Shown in pieces: positions 42,854 to 50,598 of a stretch of DNA of 64,000 nt; the stretch's first letter is position 1, and the number at the start of each line of letters is the position of its first letter. This DNA comes from an uncultured Granulosicoccaceae bacterium. Lineage in GTDB: Bacteria; Pseudomonadota; Gammaproteobacteria; Granulosicoccales; Granulosicoccaceae. Position numbers and translations under genes: made by a program. The notes beneath the pieces are model-generated. The model was not told where the DNA came from, did not search any database, and saw only the letters and a program-made list of their open reading frames with translations. Where the stretch lies: contig CALLBO010000003.1 of the NCBI GenBank assembly GCA_937998875.1, positions 1 to 64,000 of the forward strand. The letters are read 5' to 3'.

Positions 42854-42904
42854 ATCCAGAGGCGGCAGATTACACGGTATTGAAAATCATGCAGGCATTC
42901 TTCA

Positions 42905-43792
42905 GTGAGTGAGCCTCTAAACAATAAGGGATGCGCTACCACTATTGTGGTGCTTGGCAGCCTTCACTACGACATTATGGTTGAAGCACCTGATCGGCCT
43001 CTTAAAGGTGAAACGGTCACCGGTACCCGCTGGTATCCGAAGTTTGGTGGTAAAGGGGGTAATCAGGCCATAGCAGCGAGGCTGCATGGTGCTGAAGTTC
43101 GGTTGGTCAGCGCTACGGGTAACGATAATTTTGCTGACTACATTCATGCAAGGCTTGCTCAGGCAGATATTAGCAGCGACTACATTGAACAACTGGACAA
43201 TGAACCAACCGGCATGAGCTTAGCGATACAGGATGCTGACGGGGACTATGGAGCAGTTATAGTTTCAGGATCTAACCTGGCGATTGACCCTGCAGTTTTA
43301 GAAAACGAGGTACTTTGGGCTAACGCTACAGTGTTGCTGTTACAAAACGAAGTACCTGAAGCATTGAATAGTGTTGCAGCGTTGAAGGCGCGTGAGCTTG
43401 GTCTGACAGTGTGCCTGAATGCAGCACCTGCACGTAGCATGTCGCCAGACTTTCTGAATCTTGTGGATGTTTTGATAGTGAACGCGCTTGAGGCTGAAGC
43501 ACTGGGCAGCGAAGTTGTGGATTCATTAGAAACTGCGGCTCAGGCAGCGGCCTGTTTATCAGATCGGTTTCCCACCGTCATTGTTACTGCAGGTGGTGAC
43601 GGAGTTGCAGCTTCTTCAATTGCAACAGGGGTTATAAAGTTATCGGCTAAACCAATAGAAGTCAGCAGCACTCATGGCGCAGGTGATGTTTTTACCGGTG
43701 TGTTGTGCGCTGAATTAGCGGCGGGATCAGCATTGGAAACGGCGCTGGGTATTGCGAATGAGCTGGCTGCAGAACACGTGGCGTCTGCCTGA
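42905..43792 (+). CDS. PfkB-family carbohydrate kinase
   Basis: A cytosolic sugar kinase with GGKGGNQAIAARLHGAEVRL at the substrate side and SSTHGAGDVFTGVLCAELAA carrying the catalytic Asp. It is a second PfkB enzyme in the locus, distinct in sequence from the one at 35584. The start is a GTG directly after the isomerase gene, without a strong Shine-Dalgarno site. It follows the oxidoreductase and isomerase and so probably phosphorylates their product. Ribokinase-like wording is noted, but substrate assignment is not possible. Confidence 0.9.
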   Translation: MSEPLNNKGCATTIVVLGSLHYDIMVEAPDRPLKGETVTGTRWYPKFGGKGGNQAIAARLHGAEVRLVSATGNDNFADYIHARLAQADISSDYIEQLDNEPTGMSLAIQDADGDYGAVIVSGSNLAIDPAVLENEVLWANATVLLLQNEVPEALNSVAALKARELGLTVCLNAAPARSMSPDFLNLVDVLIVNALEAEALGSEVVDSLETAAQAAACLSDRFPTVIVTAGGDGVAASSIATGVIKLSAKPIEVSSTHGAGDVFTGVLCAELAAGSALETALGIANELAAEHVASA

Positions 43793-43931
43793 AGTGCTGC
43801 CGGTTAGGGTGTTTAACTGATATTCATCGGCAAGCACCAGCCGAATGCGAAACCGCAGATAGTTGTTGCTGACTGCGACTGCCCGCTATGCTAATTTGAT
43901 CAACTGAAAAGTTCACAACAGCGCTGGGGGA

Positions 43932-44960
43932 ATGGTGATTAAAACACGGCATTGGGACAGGCTGGGAAATGGTGGCCTCACATTTACCGAGCTCGGTTTC
44001 GGCACGGCGCCGCTCGGTAATCTGTACAAAGCAATAACCGATGATCAGGCACGGGCAACGCTTGATGCTGCCTGGGCGGGCGGGGTTCGATACTATGATA
44101 CAGCACCACTTTATGGTTTGGGCCTCTCTGAAACCAGACTGAATCCTTTTCTGCGTGACAAACCTCGTGATGAATATGTGCTGTCATCCAAAGTAGGTCG
44201 ATTGATTCAGCCATGCGCGCAAGTGCATCGCGCGGGTATCGGAAAATGGTTTGAAGTGCCCTGTCGTCGTGAGCAGTACGATTATACCTATGACGGTGTT
44301 ATGCGTTCATTCGAACATTCTTTTTCCCGTCTTGGTGTTGACCGAATAGACATACTCTACGTACACGATCTGTGTGTGTTTACCCATGGCTCCAAAGAGG
44401 CGTCCAACGCGCGGATTGAAGAGTTCTTTGCCGGTCGTGGTTACGATGCAATGATCTCGCTGAGAGATCAGGGTCTTGTTCGCGCTATTGGTGGCGGGAT
44501 TAACGAATGGGAAGTCTGCCAAACGCTGGCAGAACGTGGAGACTTTGATCTATTCCTTCTGGCTGGGCGCTACACACTGCTTGAGCAAACAGCGCTGGAT
44601 AGTTTTTTGCCGCTTTGTGAAAAGCTGGGGATCGGCATTGTCACTGGTGGCCCCTATAACTCGGGTATTCTTGCAACCGGAGCTGTTCCGGGGGCGTATT
44701 ATAACTACGAGTCAGCACCACAGAAGATCATGGACAAAGTCAACGCCATTGAATTTGTTTGTAAGAGACACAGCGTTCGGTTGGTTGATGCAGCGTTTCA
44801 GTTTCCATTGTTGCATCCAGCCCATGTGGCTGTCATCCCCGGTGGTCAGGGTGAAAGTGAAATGACAGCTAACCTGCAAGCGGCTTCTGCGGAAATTCCG
44901 GATGCACTATGGAGTGATCTCAAAGCTGATGGATTACTGCGTGAAGATGCGCCAACGTAA
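43932..44960 (+). CDS. Aldo/keto reductase, L-fucose (D-threo-aldose) dehydrogenase-like
   Basis: An AKR-superfamily enzyme of 342 residues. The tetrad regions are YYDTAPLYGLGLSE (Asp, Tyr), VLSSKVGRLI (Lys) and IDILYVHDLCVF (His). A family-specific long insertion follows (FTHGSKEASNARIEEFFAGR), as does YNSGILATGAVPGAYYNYES. These features match the D-threo-aldose 1-dehydrogenase/L-fucose dehydrogenase group, which oxidises L-fucose to its lactone. The chosen ATG follows GGGGGA. With FucU and the lactonase-like gene it supports an oxidative fucose-type route. It precedes the BtpA gene by about 50 bases. Confidence 0.88.
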   Translation: MVIKTRHWDRLGNGGLTFTELGFGTAPLGNLYKAITDDQARATLDAAWAGGVRYYDTAPLYGLGLSETRLNPFLRDKPRDEYVLSSKVGRLIQPCAQVHRAGIGKWFEVPCRREQYDYTYDGVMRSFEHSFSRLGVDRIDILYVHDLCVFTHGSKEASNARIEEFFAGRGYDAMISLRDQGLVRAIGGGINEWEVCQTLAERGDFDLFLLAGRYTLLEQTALDSFLPLCEKLGIGIVTGGPYNSGILATGAVPGAYYNYESAPQKIMDKVNAIEFVCKRHSVRLVDAAFQFPLLHPAHVAVIPGGQGESEMTANLQAASAEIPDALWSDLKADGLLREDAPT

Positions 44961-45011
44961 CCGTTGCATGCAGGTATTTACTAATCACGCGTTGGATAAA
45001 GGTGTTTCAAA

Positions 45012-45821
45012 ATGACAGAAAAGTTCGAACGGATCTTCGGAAAAACCAAACCGGTCATCGGAATGGTGCATATCGGTGCGCTGCCGGGTACGCCGTTATT
45101 TGATCCTGAGCTTGATCTCGTGGCTTGTGCCCGTGCAGATCTTATTGCACTGCAACAGGCTGGATTTGATGCTGTGATGTTTGGTAACGAAAATGACAGG
45201 CCTTATGAATTTCAAGTCGACACTGCATCCACGGCAACAATGGCGGCTATTCTTGGCGAGTTAAAGTCTGACATCACGGTACCATTTGGAGTGAATGTAT
45301 TGTGGGATCCCATGTCAACGATTGCATTGGGGGTCGCAACCGGTGCACATTTTGTACGTGAAATCTTTACCGGTATGTATGCATCGGATATGGGGTCGTG
45401 GACAACAGATGCCGCTAAGGCTATGCGTTATCGGGACAGGCTGGGGCGCTCAGACATGGCAATGCTTTATAACGTATCTGCAGAATTTGCCTATTCTCTC
45501 GATCGTAGATCATTGCCGGATCGTGCACGCAGCACGGTGTTTTCTTCTATTCCGGATGCAATACTTGTGTCCGGCCAGATAACCGGTGAGGCGGCTGAAA
45601 TGTCCGATTTATCCGGGGTTAAAGCAGTGTTGCCGGACACTCCTGTGCTGGCTAACACAGGCGTTAAGTACGATACGGTAGGTGATGTTTTAGCAGTGGC
45701 GGACGGTTGTATTGTTGGCTCATCAATCAAAGTTGGGGGAGACACCTGGAACCCGGTAGATCCGGATCGGGCCCTTCAATTCATGGCTCGTGCTAAGGAT
45801 GTACGTACCAGTAGAACCTGA
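45012..45821 (+). CDS. BtpA/SgcQ-family protein
   Basis: A TIM-barrel protein of 269 residues with the family opening KPVIGMVHIGALPGTPLF, then FDAVMFGNENDRPYEF, PFGVNVLWDPMSTIALGVAT, VREIFTGMYASDMG and the end region VADGCIVGSSIKVGGDTWNP. BtpA was named from photosystem biogenesis in cyanobacteria. SgcQ is a homologue in an enterobacterial carbohydrate operon. The molecular role is uncertain. It lies directly before an M42 peptidase gene, and sgc operons also pair SgcQ with the M42-like SgcX. A role in sugar turnover is therefore more likely here than one in membranes. Confidence 0.9.
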   Translation: MTEKFERIFGKTKPVIGMVHIGALPGTPLFDPELDLVACARADLIALQQAGFDAVMFGNENDRPYEFQVDTASTATMAAILGELKSDITVPFGVNVLWDPMSTIALGVATGAHFVREIFTGMYASDMGSWTTDAAKAMRYRDRLGRSDMAMLYNVSAEFAYSLDRRSLPDRARSTVFSSIPDAILVSGQITGEAAEMSDLSGVKAVLPDTPVLANTGVKYDTVGDVLAVADGCIVGSSIKVGGDTWNPVDPDRALQFMARAKDVRTSRT

Positions 45822-45848
45822 ACCAATAGACGCCTGAAGCGAAGAAGC

Positions 45849-46949
45849 ATGGATATGAAAGATAAGATCCGCAAAGATTTGATGGAACTCATGCTGGTTC
45901 CCGGGCTCTCGGGCCATGAAGATCGGGTGCGGCGTCGGTTAAAAAACAGTCTGGCTGGGCAGGGAATTAAAACCGAATCCGACTGCCTTGGTAATCTGCA
46001 TGCTCACTTTGCAGGTGAGGGTCCACGGGTGATGTTGTTTACTCACATGGATCAACTCGGCTTCATTGTACGCAAAATAGAGGCTGATGGTTTCCTGCGT
46101 CTGGAGCGGCTTGGCGGTGTGCCGGAGCGGGCGTTGGCAGCGCAGGATGTGTTGATCTGCGTTGCAGAAGGGCGCGATGTGGCAGGTACCATTGCGCATA
46201 AAAGTCATCATGCCACTTCACCTGACGAGAAATATTCAGTTACTCCCTATGCAAACCTTTATGTAGATGCAGGATTCAGCAGCGCTGCTGCCGTGGAAGC
46301 TGCAGGTATTCGTATTGGTCAGCCGGTTGTTTATGCACCGTTTGCTGAATCCCGTGCTGAAGATAAAATTTGTGGTACCTCTGTTGATGACAGGGCTGGT
46401 TGCGCCGTGTTACTGGCGATGGCTGACAAGCTTCGCAAACGCTCCAGCGGACCACCCGTTGATTTGTGTTTTACAGTACTGGAAGAGTTTAACTTGCGCG
46501 GTGCTCAAACACTGGCGCAGCAGTTACAACCGGACATTGCCATACAGCTGGATCTGATGCTCGCTACAGATACTCCTGATATGGCATCACGCGGTGATAT
46601 GGTTTTGGGTGGTGGGCCCGGAATGAGTTTATATAGTTTTCACGGGCGTGGTACGTTGAATGGTGTGATACCGCATCCAGCCATGGTGTCGCTTTTTGAG
46701 GCCTCGGCAAAAGCGCACAACATACCGCTTCAGCGTAGTGCGCAAACAGGTGTGCTAACCGATTTATCTTATGTGCAGCTAATTGGAAAAGGAGTGGCAT
46801 CGATAGATATGGGTTTCCCCATGCGCGCATCGCACTCTGCACGTGAAGTTTGTGATCTGAATGATCTCGTGCAACTTACAGACTTATTACATGTCGCAAT
46901 CTCCAGTATTAGTCCGGATTTTTCATTGAACAGGGATGACTACACGTAA
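45849..46949 (+). CDS. M42-family metallopeptidase (SgcX/FrvX-like)
   Basis: A di-metal hydrolase of the glutamyl aminopeptidase/endoglucanase family, 366 residues. Metal-ligand regions are FTHMDQLGF, GTSVDDRAGCAVLL, CFTVLEEFNLRGA, QLDLMLATDTPD and MRASHSAREVCD. Despite the family name, members next to sugar genes (FrvX, SgcX) have no proven peptide substrate. Its position between BtpA and an FGGY kinase supports a function on a sugar-derived or peptide-like conjugate. Its stop codon overlaps the kinase ATG by one base, which implies coupling. Confidence 0.92.
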   Translation: MDMKDKIRKDLMELMLVPGLSGHEDRVRRRLKNSLAGQGIKTESDCLGNLHAHFAGEGPRVMLFTHMDQLGFIVRKIEADGFLRLERLGGVPERALAAQDVLICVAEGRDVAGTIAHKSHHATSPDEKYSVTPYANLYVDAGFSSAAAVEAAGIRIGQPVVYAPFAESRAEDKICGTSVDDRAGCAVLLAMADKLRKRSSGPPVDLCFTVLEEFNLRGAQTLAQQLQPDIAIQLDLMLATDTPDMASRGDMVLGGGPGMSLYSFHGRGTLNGVIPHPAMVSLFEASAKAHNIPLQRSAQTGVLTDLSYVQLIGKGVASIDMGFPMRASHSAREVCDLNDLVQLTDLLHVAISSISPDFSLNRDDYT

Positions 46950-48445
46950 TGGCTTACACACTTGGTGTAGATATCGGTACCTATGAAACCAAAGGTGTAT
47001 TGGTTGACGGGAATGGTCGTGTGCATGCACAGGCAGCACGCGGTCATAAGATGCTGGTGCCCGAGCCAGGCTGGGCAGAGCATCGACCTGAAGAAGACTG
47101 GTGGGGCGACTTTGTCTATGTTTGTCAGACTCTCTTAAAAAAGAGCGGCATTGACGCCACCGAGATAAAGGCGGTGGCCTGCAGTGCTATTGGTCCTTGT
47201 ATGTTGCCCGTAGACGAGCAGGGCCACCCACTGATGAACGGTGTGCTTTATGGTGTTGATGGTCGGGCGGAGCGTGAAGTGGTTGAGCTTACTGAGCGAA
47301 TTGGAGAATCCACTGTTGTAGATCGCTGTGGTAACGCGTTAACTTCCCAATCGGTCGGGCCCAAAATTCTGTGGCTTAAACGGCAGAGGCCAGAAATCTT
47401 TGCAAAAGCTGCGCACATTCTTACGTCAACCAGCTTTCTTGTTCAAAGACTCACAGGTGAAGTGGTGATCGACCATTACACTGCCGCTAATTTTGCACCG
47501 CTGTATGACGTCGACAAACAGAACTGGATTGATGATCTGGCCAATGACATCATCCCGCTCGATAAACTGCCGCGACTGTTGTGGTCTAATGAAATTGCCG
47601 GAGAAATAACATCAGCTGCTGCCATTGAAACAGGGTTAGCAGTGGGTACCCCTGTAACCGCAGGGACAATCGATGCTGCTGCAGAAGCTTTATCTGTGGG
47701 TATGCAGCACCCCGGGGACATGATGATGATGTACGGATCAACCATATTCATTATCTTACGTACAGCCAGAAGGGTGGCAGACCCACGGCTATGGTACGCC
47801 CCATGGTTATTTGCCGGTGAGCATGCCTCAATGGCAGGGCTTGCAACATCTGGCACATTGACGCACTGGTTTAGAGATCAGTTTGCGACAGATCTGGATC
47901 CTGAGACTGCGTTTGCAGACCTTGCCAAAGAAGCGGCACTAGCACCACCGGGTGCTAATGGTTTACTAATGCTGCCCTATTTCTCGGGGGAGCGTACGCC
48001 AATACATGATGTATATGCCAAGGGTTCGTTTTTTGGTCTAAACCTGACACACAAGCGTGGTGATATGTACCGTGCGCTGATTGAAGGTATTGCCCACGGT
48101 ACGCGACATGTTACCGATACATTTGCTGAAGTTGGTCAGTCACCGGAACGTTTACTCGCCGTTGGCGGTGGAACTAAAAATGCGTTATGGCTTCAGGCAA
48201 CTTCTGATGTAACGGGGATCGACCAGATTGTCTGCCAGCAGACAATTGGTGCAAGTTACGGCGATGCGTTTCTGGCTGCTCTTGCGGTGGGTAGTGTTGA
48301 GCGATCTGACATTCAAAACTGGAATCCACCGGTGGAAACGATACAGGCTATCGGCAATCCGGTATATGACAAAAGCCATGACCTGTTTCGGCGACTCTAT
48401 GAACAAACTAAAGATATTGCCAAAGAGTTGAGTGATGATGCCTGA
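46949..48445 (+). CDS. FGGY-family carbohydrate kinase
   Basis: A sugar kinase with an actin-like ATPase fold. The N-terminal phosphate loop is TLGVDIGTYETKGVLVDGNG. The sugar side shows GWAEHRPEEDWW and VLYGVDGRAEREV, and the C-terminal adenosine region is LLAVGGGTKNALWLQATSDV. At 498 residues it is of standard length and closest in style to xylulokinase-like members. It starts at the last base of the peptidase stop and its end overlaps the SIS gene, so three genes are tightly coupled. The substrate is likely a ketopentose or ketohexose from the isomerase upstream, which is inferred. Confidence 0.93.
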   Translation: MAYTLGVDIGTYETKGVLVDGNGRVHAQAARGHKMLVPEPGWAEHRPEEDWWGDFVYVCQTLLKKSGIDATEIKAVACSAIGPCMLPVDEQGHPLMNGVLYGVDGRAEREVVELTERIGESTVVDRCGNALTSQSVGPKILWLKRQRPEIFAKAAHILTSTSFLVQRLTGEVVIDHYTAANFAPLYDVDKQNWIDDLANDIIPLDKLPRLLWSNEIAGEITSAAAIETGLAVGTPVTAGTIDAAAEALSVGMQHPGDMMMMYGSTIFIILRTARRVADPRLWYAPWLFAGEHASMAGLATSGTLTHWFRDQFATDLDPETAFADLAKEAALAPPGANGLLMLPYFSGERTPIHDVYAKGSFFGLNLTHKRGDMYRALIEGIAHGTRHVTDTFAEVGQSPERLLAVGGGTKNALWLQATSDVTGIDQIVCQQTIGASYGDAFLAALAVGSVERSDIQNWNPPVETIQAIGNPVYDKSHDLFRRLYEQTKDIAKELSDDA

Positions 48446-48989
48446 TCACAAAGCAGCATTGGCTGAAATTGCAAATGTTCTCGATGGCGTAGATAAAGAG
48501 TCAATAAACAGAGCCTGTCGTATGATTGCAGATTCCAGGGCTTTGCTACTTTATGGTTGTGGGCGTGAAGGGCTACAAATGCGCGGCCTTGCAATGCGTC
48601 TTTATCATCTTGGAGTCAACGCCAGTATGGTTGCTGATATGGCCGCCCCACCGCTTGGCAAAGGCGATCTGTTTATTGCGTCAGCAGGGCCGGGAGAGCT
48701 CTCAACCGTTACGGCTTTGATGAATGTCGCGAAACGGGATGGTGCCAGTGTATTGTTTTTTACAGCAACGCCTGATGCTGGGCCTGCAGCTATTGCTGAT
48801 CTGGCAGTCTCTATTCCTGCGCAGACAATGGCTGATGATCTGGAAAGCACCGGCCGTTCAATACTGCCGATGGGCTCTATCTATGAAGGCTCGCTATTTG
48901 TGTTGTTCGAGATGATTATTCTACAGCTGCAGGCGCTATTGAATGCCAGCGCTGCAGAGATGCGCGCACGGCATACCAATATGGAGTGA
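48435..48989 (+). CDS. SIS-domain sugar-phosphate isomerase (6-phospho-3-hexuloisomerase-like)
   Basis: A SIS fold with LLYGCGREGLQMRGLAMRLY and FIASAGPGELSTVTALMNVA, the phosphosugar-binding elements of the HxlB group. At about 185 residues it is a single domain, as in 6-phospho-3-hexuloisomerases. Possible starts are GTG 48432, ATG 48435 and ATG 48438, all overlapping the FGGY gene end. No hexulose-phosphate synthase is nearby, so classical formaldehyde fixation is not implied. It more likely isomerises a kinase product of this operon. It is the last gene of the run. Confidence 0.88.
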   Translation: MMPDHKAALAEIANVLDGVDKESINRACRMIADSRALLLYGCGREGLQMRGLAMRLYHLGVNASMVADMAAPPLGKGDLFIASAGPGELSTVTALMNVAKRDGASVLFFTATPDAGPAAIADLAVSIPAQTMADDLESTGRSILPMGSIYEGSLFVLFEMIILQLQALLNASAAEMRARHTNME

Positions 48990-49072
48990 TGTAAAGTCGC
49001 GAATAAAACAGACTGACTATTGAGTCACTTTGGAATAAGCAGTCCACATGCTGTCATCGATACCGCGGACGT

Positions 49073-50302
49073 TCACGTATTCTTTAAAATACTGTTGATT
49101 TCTCTTGCAATCACTTCAAAATCTGCAATCTCAGCCTCCTGAGGTTCCGACAATATACGGTGTTTTTGGCCGTCCAGCGTTGCTATTTCAAGAACTGGAA
49201 AGCTCACCTTTTTGTTCTTTTTTAATTTTGACCGCATTGCAGCAAACACTGCATCGACTTCATCCAACCTGAATTGAAACCCACGCAACGCGGGTACAGG
49301 ACGGGTCTTTACATTGACTCCTTTTGAAGACACGCGGATCTCGGTCACATTGTAGTTTATTGCAATTGCGTAGACAGCGAGTACAACACCGATTAGGTTG
49401 AACAAGATAATATGAAAAAGTGCGCCTGCTAGTTGAATAGCTAAAGAAGAGAATATCAAAACAAAAGTGCACCATACGACAGCAAACCATAACAGAAATC
49501 GGCTGCCGTCTGCTCGCCACTGCCAGGTGATTTTAATTCCATCTTGAAATTCATTAAGCCGGTATCTTGGACTAATTGATGTTAGAGGTGCCGTTATGCT
49601 ATCAATGCTTGCGGCTGGATACGCTGAGCCACAGTGCCGGCAAAATGGCCCGGGGTTAACTGCCACGCCGCAGGAGTTGCAGTTAACCGGAGAATCCGTT
49701 TTCTGGTCAATAATCCATTGCACATCTTCCGCCTCACCAGCAATGGGTTCAACGGGTATGTTCAGAGAGCGAAGTAAAGCCTTTCTAACGGTGACAAATT
49801 CTTCAATTGAGTGGCCTCCACGATATAGCTGTATTCGCTCACCTTTTTTCGTAATAACGTAAAGGACCGGATACTCATAGACAGAGTTATCTTTGGTTTG
49901 ATGTCCACGGGAGATAAAAATCTGTTTGATATTAGCAATAGGCAGTCGAATCGACTTTTCCCATGGTACCGGTAGTGGTGAATGAGAAAGCGACAGACAT
50001 GATTGATTCGTCTTAATTACCACCTGGTTGACGAGATCGGTCAGGGCAAAGATGTAGAGAAAACAAATACCAGGGACCAGCAATGGCAATGTAATTAGTG
50101 CTGTTAGGGTGCTGGTCCATAATTCTTTTATAATAAAGCTGCGCCAGAAAACAAAAAAAACCAGAATTATCCAACTGAATATTTGACGGTTTGATATTTT
50201 CACCACAACACCGTTGTCTTCAGCTGGTTGTATCTGAATCTGGCTGGAAAGCTTAGTAGATTGTTTTTTGTCGGTGACCGAGCCTGGAAGCGGATAGGGC
50301 AT
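49073..50302 (-). CDS. Zinc-ribbon membrane protein, possibly N-terminally disrupted
   Basis: Four hydrophobic segments in two pairs are visible (QIFSWIILVFFVFWRSFI, ALITLPLLVPGICFLYIFAL, FLLWFAVVWCTFVLIFSSLA, FHIILFNLIGVVLAVYAIA). A zinc ribbon between them reads CNSCGVAVNPGPFCRHCG. The track start ATG falls just after another ribbon encoded in the same frame upstream, with C-x2-C, a 9-residue gap and C-x2-C (CLSCGAGRNLGKRCKHCG). That frame runs back to an ATG at 50401 but is broken by TAA as its third codon (ATG AGT TAA). Either initiation is unusual, the strain carries a nonsense mutation, or only the shorter protein is made. The family is not recognised. Confidence 0.7.
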   Translation of the reverse strand: MPYPLPGSVTDKKQSTKLSSQIQIQPAEDNGVVVKISNRQIFSWIILVFFVFWRSFIIKELWTSTLTALITLPLLVPGICFLYIFALTDLVNQVVIKTNQSCLSLSHSPLPVPWEKSIRLPIANIKQIFISRGHQTKDNSVYEYPVLYVITKKGERIQLYRGGHSIEEFVTVRKALLRSLNIPVEPIAGEAEDVQWIIDQKTDSPVNCNSCGVAVNPGPFCRHCGSAYPAASIDSITAPLTSISPRYRLNEFQDGIKITWQWRADGSRFLLWFAVVWCTFVLIFSSLAIQLAGALFHIILFNLIGVVLAVYAIAINYNVTEIRVSSKGVNVKTRPVPALRGFQFRLDEVDAVFAAMRSKLKKNKKVSFPVLEIATLDGQKHRILSEPQEAEIADFEVIAREINSILKNT

Positions 50303-50401
50303 TCCGCAATGTTTACAGCGTTTACCTAAATTTCTGCCAGCTCCGCAGGACAGACACTGGGTTGACTCAGCTTCATAAGCGTTTTCGATCTGTTAACTCA
50401 T
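50303..50401 (-). pseudogene. Upstream zinc-ribbon coding segment interrupted at codon 3
   Basis: This stretch is in frame with the gene at 49073 and encodes a four-Cys ribbon (CLSCGAGRNLGKRCKHCG) ahead of its annotated ATG. The only ATG upstream is at 50401, followed by AGT and TAA. No GTG or TTG lies between the TAA and the ribbon. The good conservation of the ribbon suggests that it was translated until recently, or is still made from a rare start codon. Confidence 0.55.
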
Positions 50402-50598
50402 TTATGCGACAGACCTTATTTCTTGTTACTTAGGTACGTCAAGCTTAAAATCAGCACTCGGGTACTGACCATCGCGTCACACATAGTTACAGCTCACAGA
50501 TATGCCTCTGCTTCGAGTTTTCATACCCGGTATTGTTGATATTTTATATGTCATGACGTATTATTTGTGCTTCCTTCCAGTAGTTTTCGGAGTCCGGT

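Noticed and set aside
48435-48989. SIS gene as evidence for the ribulose monophosphate formaldehyde pathway
   Set aside because: No hexulose-phosphate synthase is present, and the gene is coupled to an FGGY kinase, so a general sugar-phosphate isomerase is more likely.
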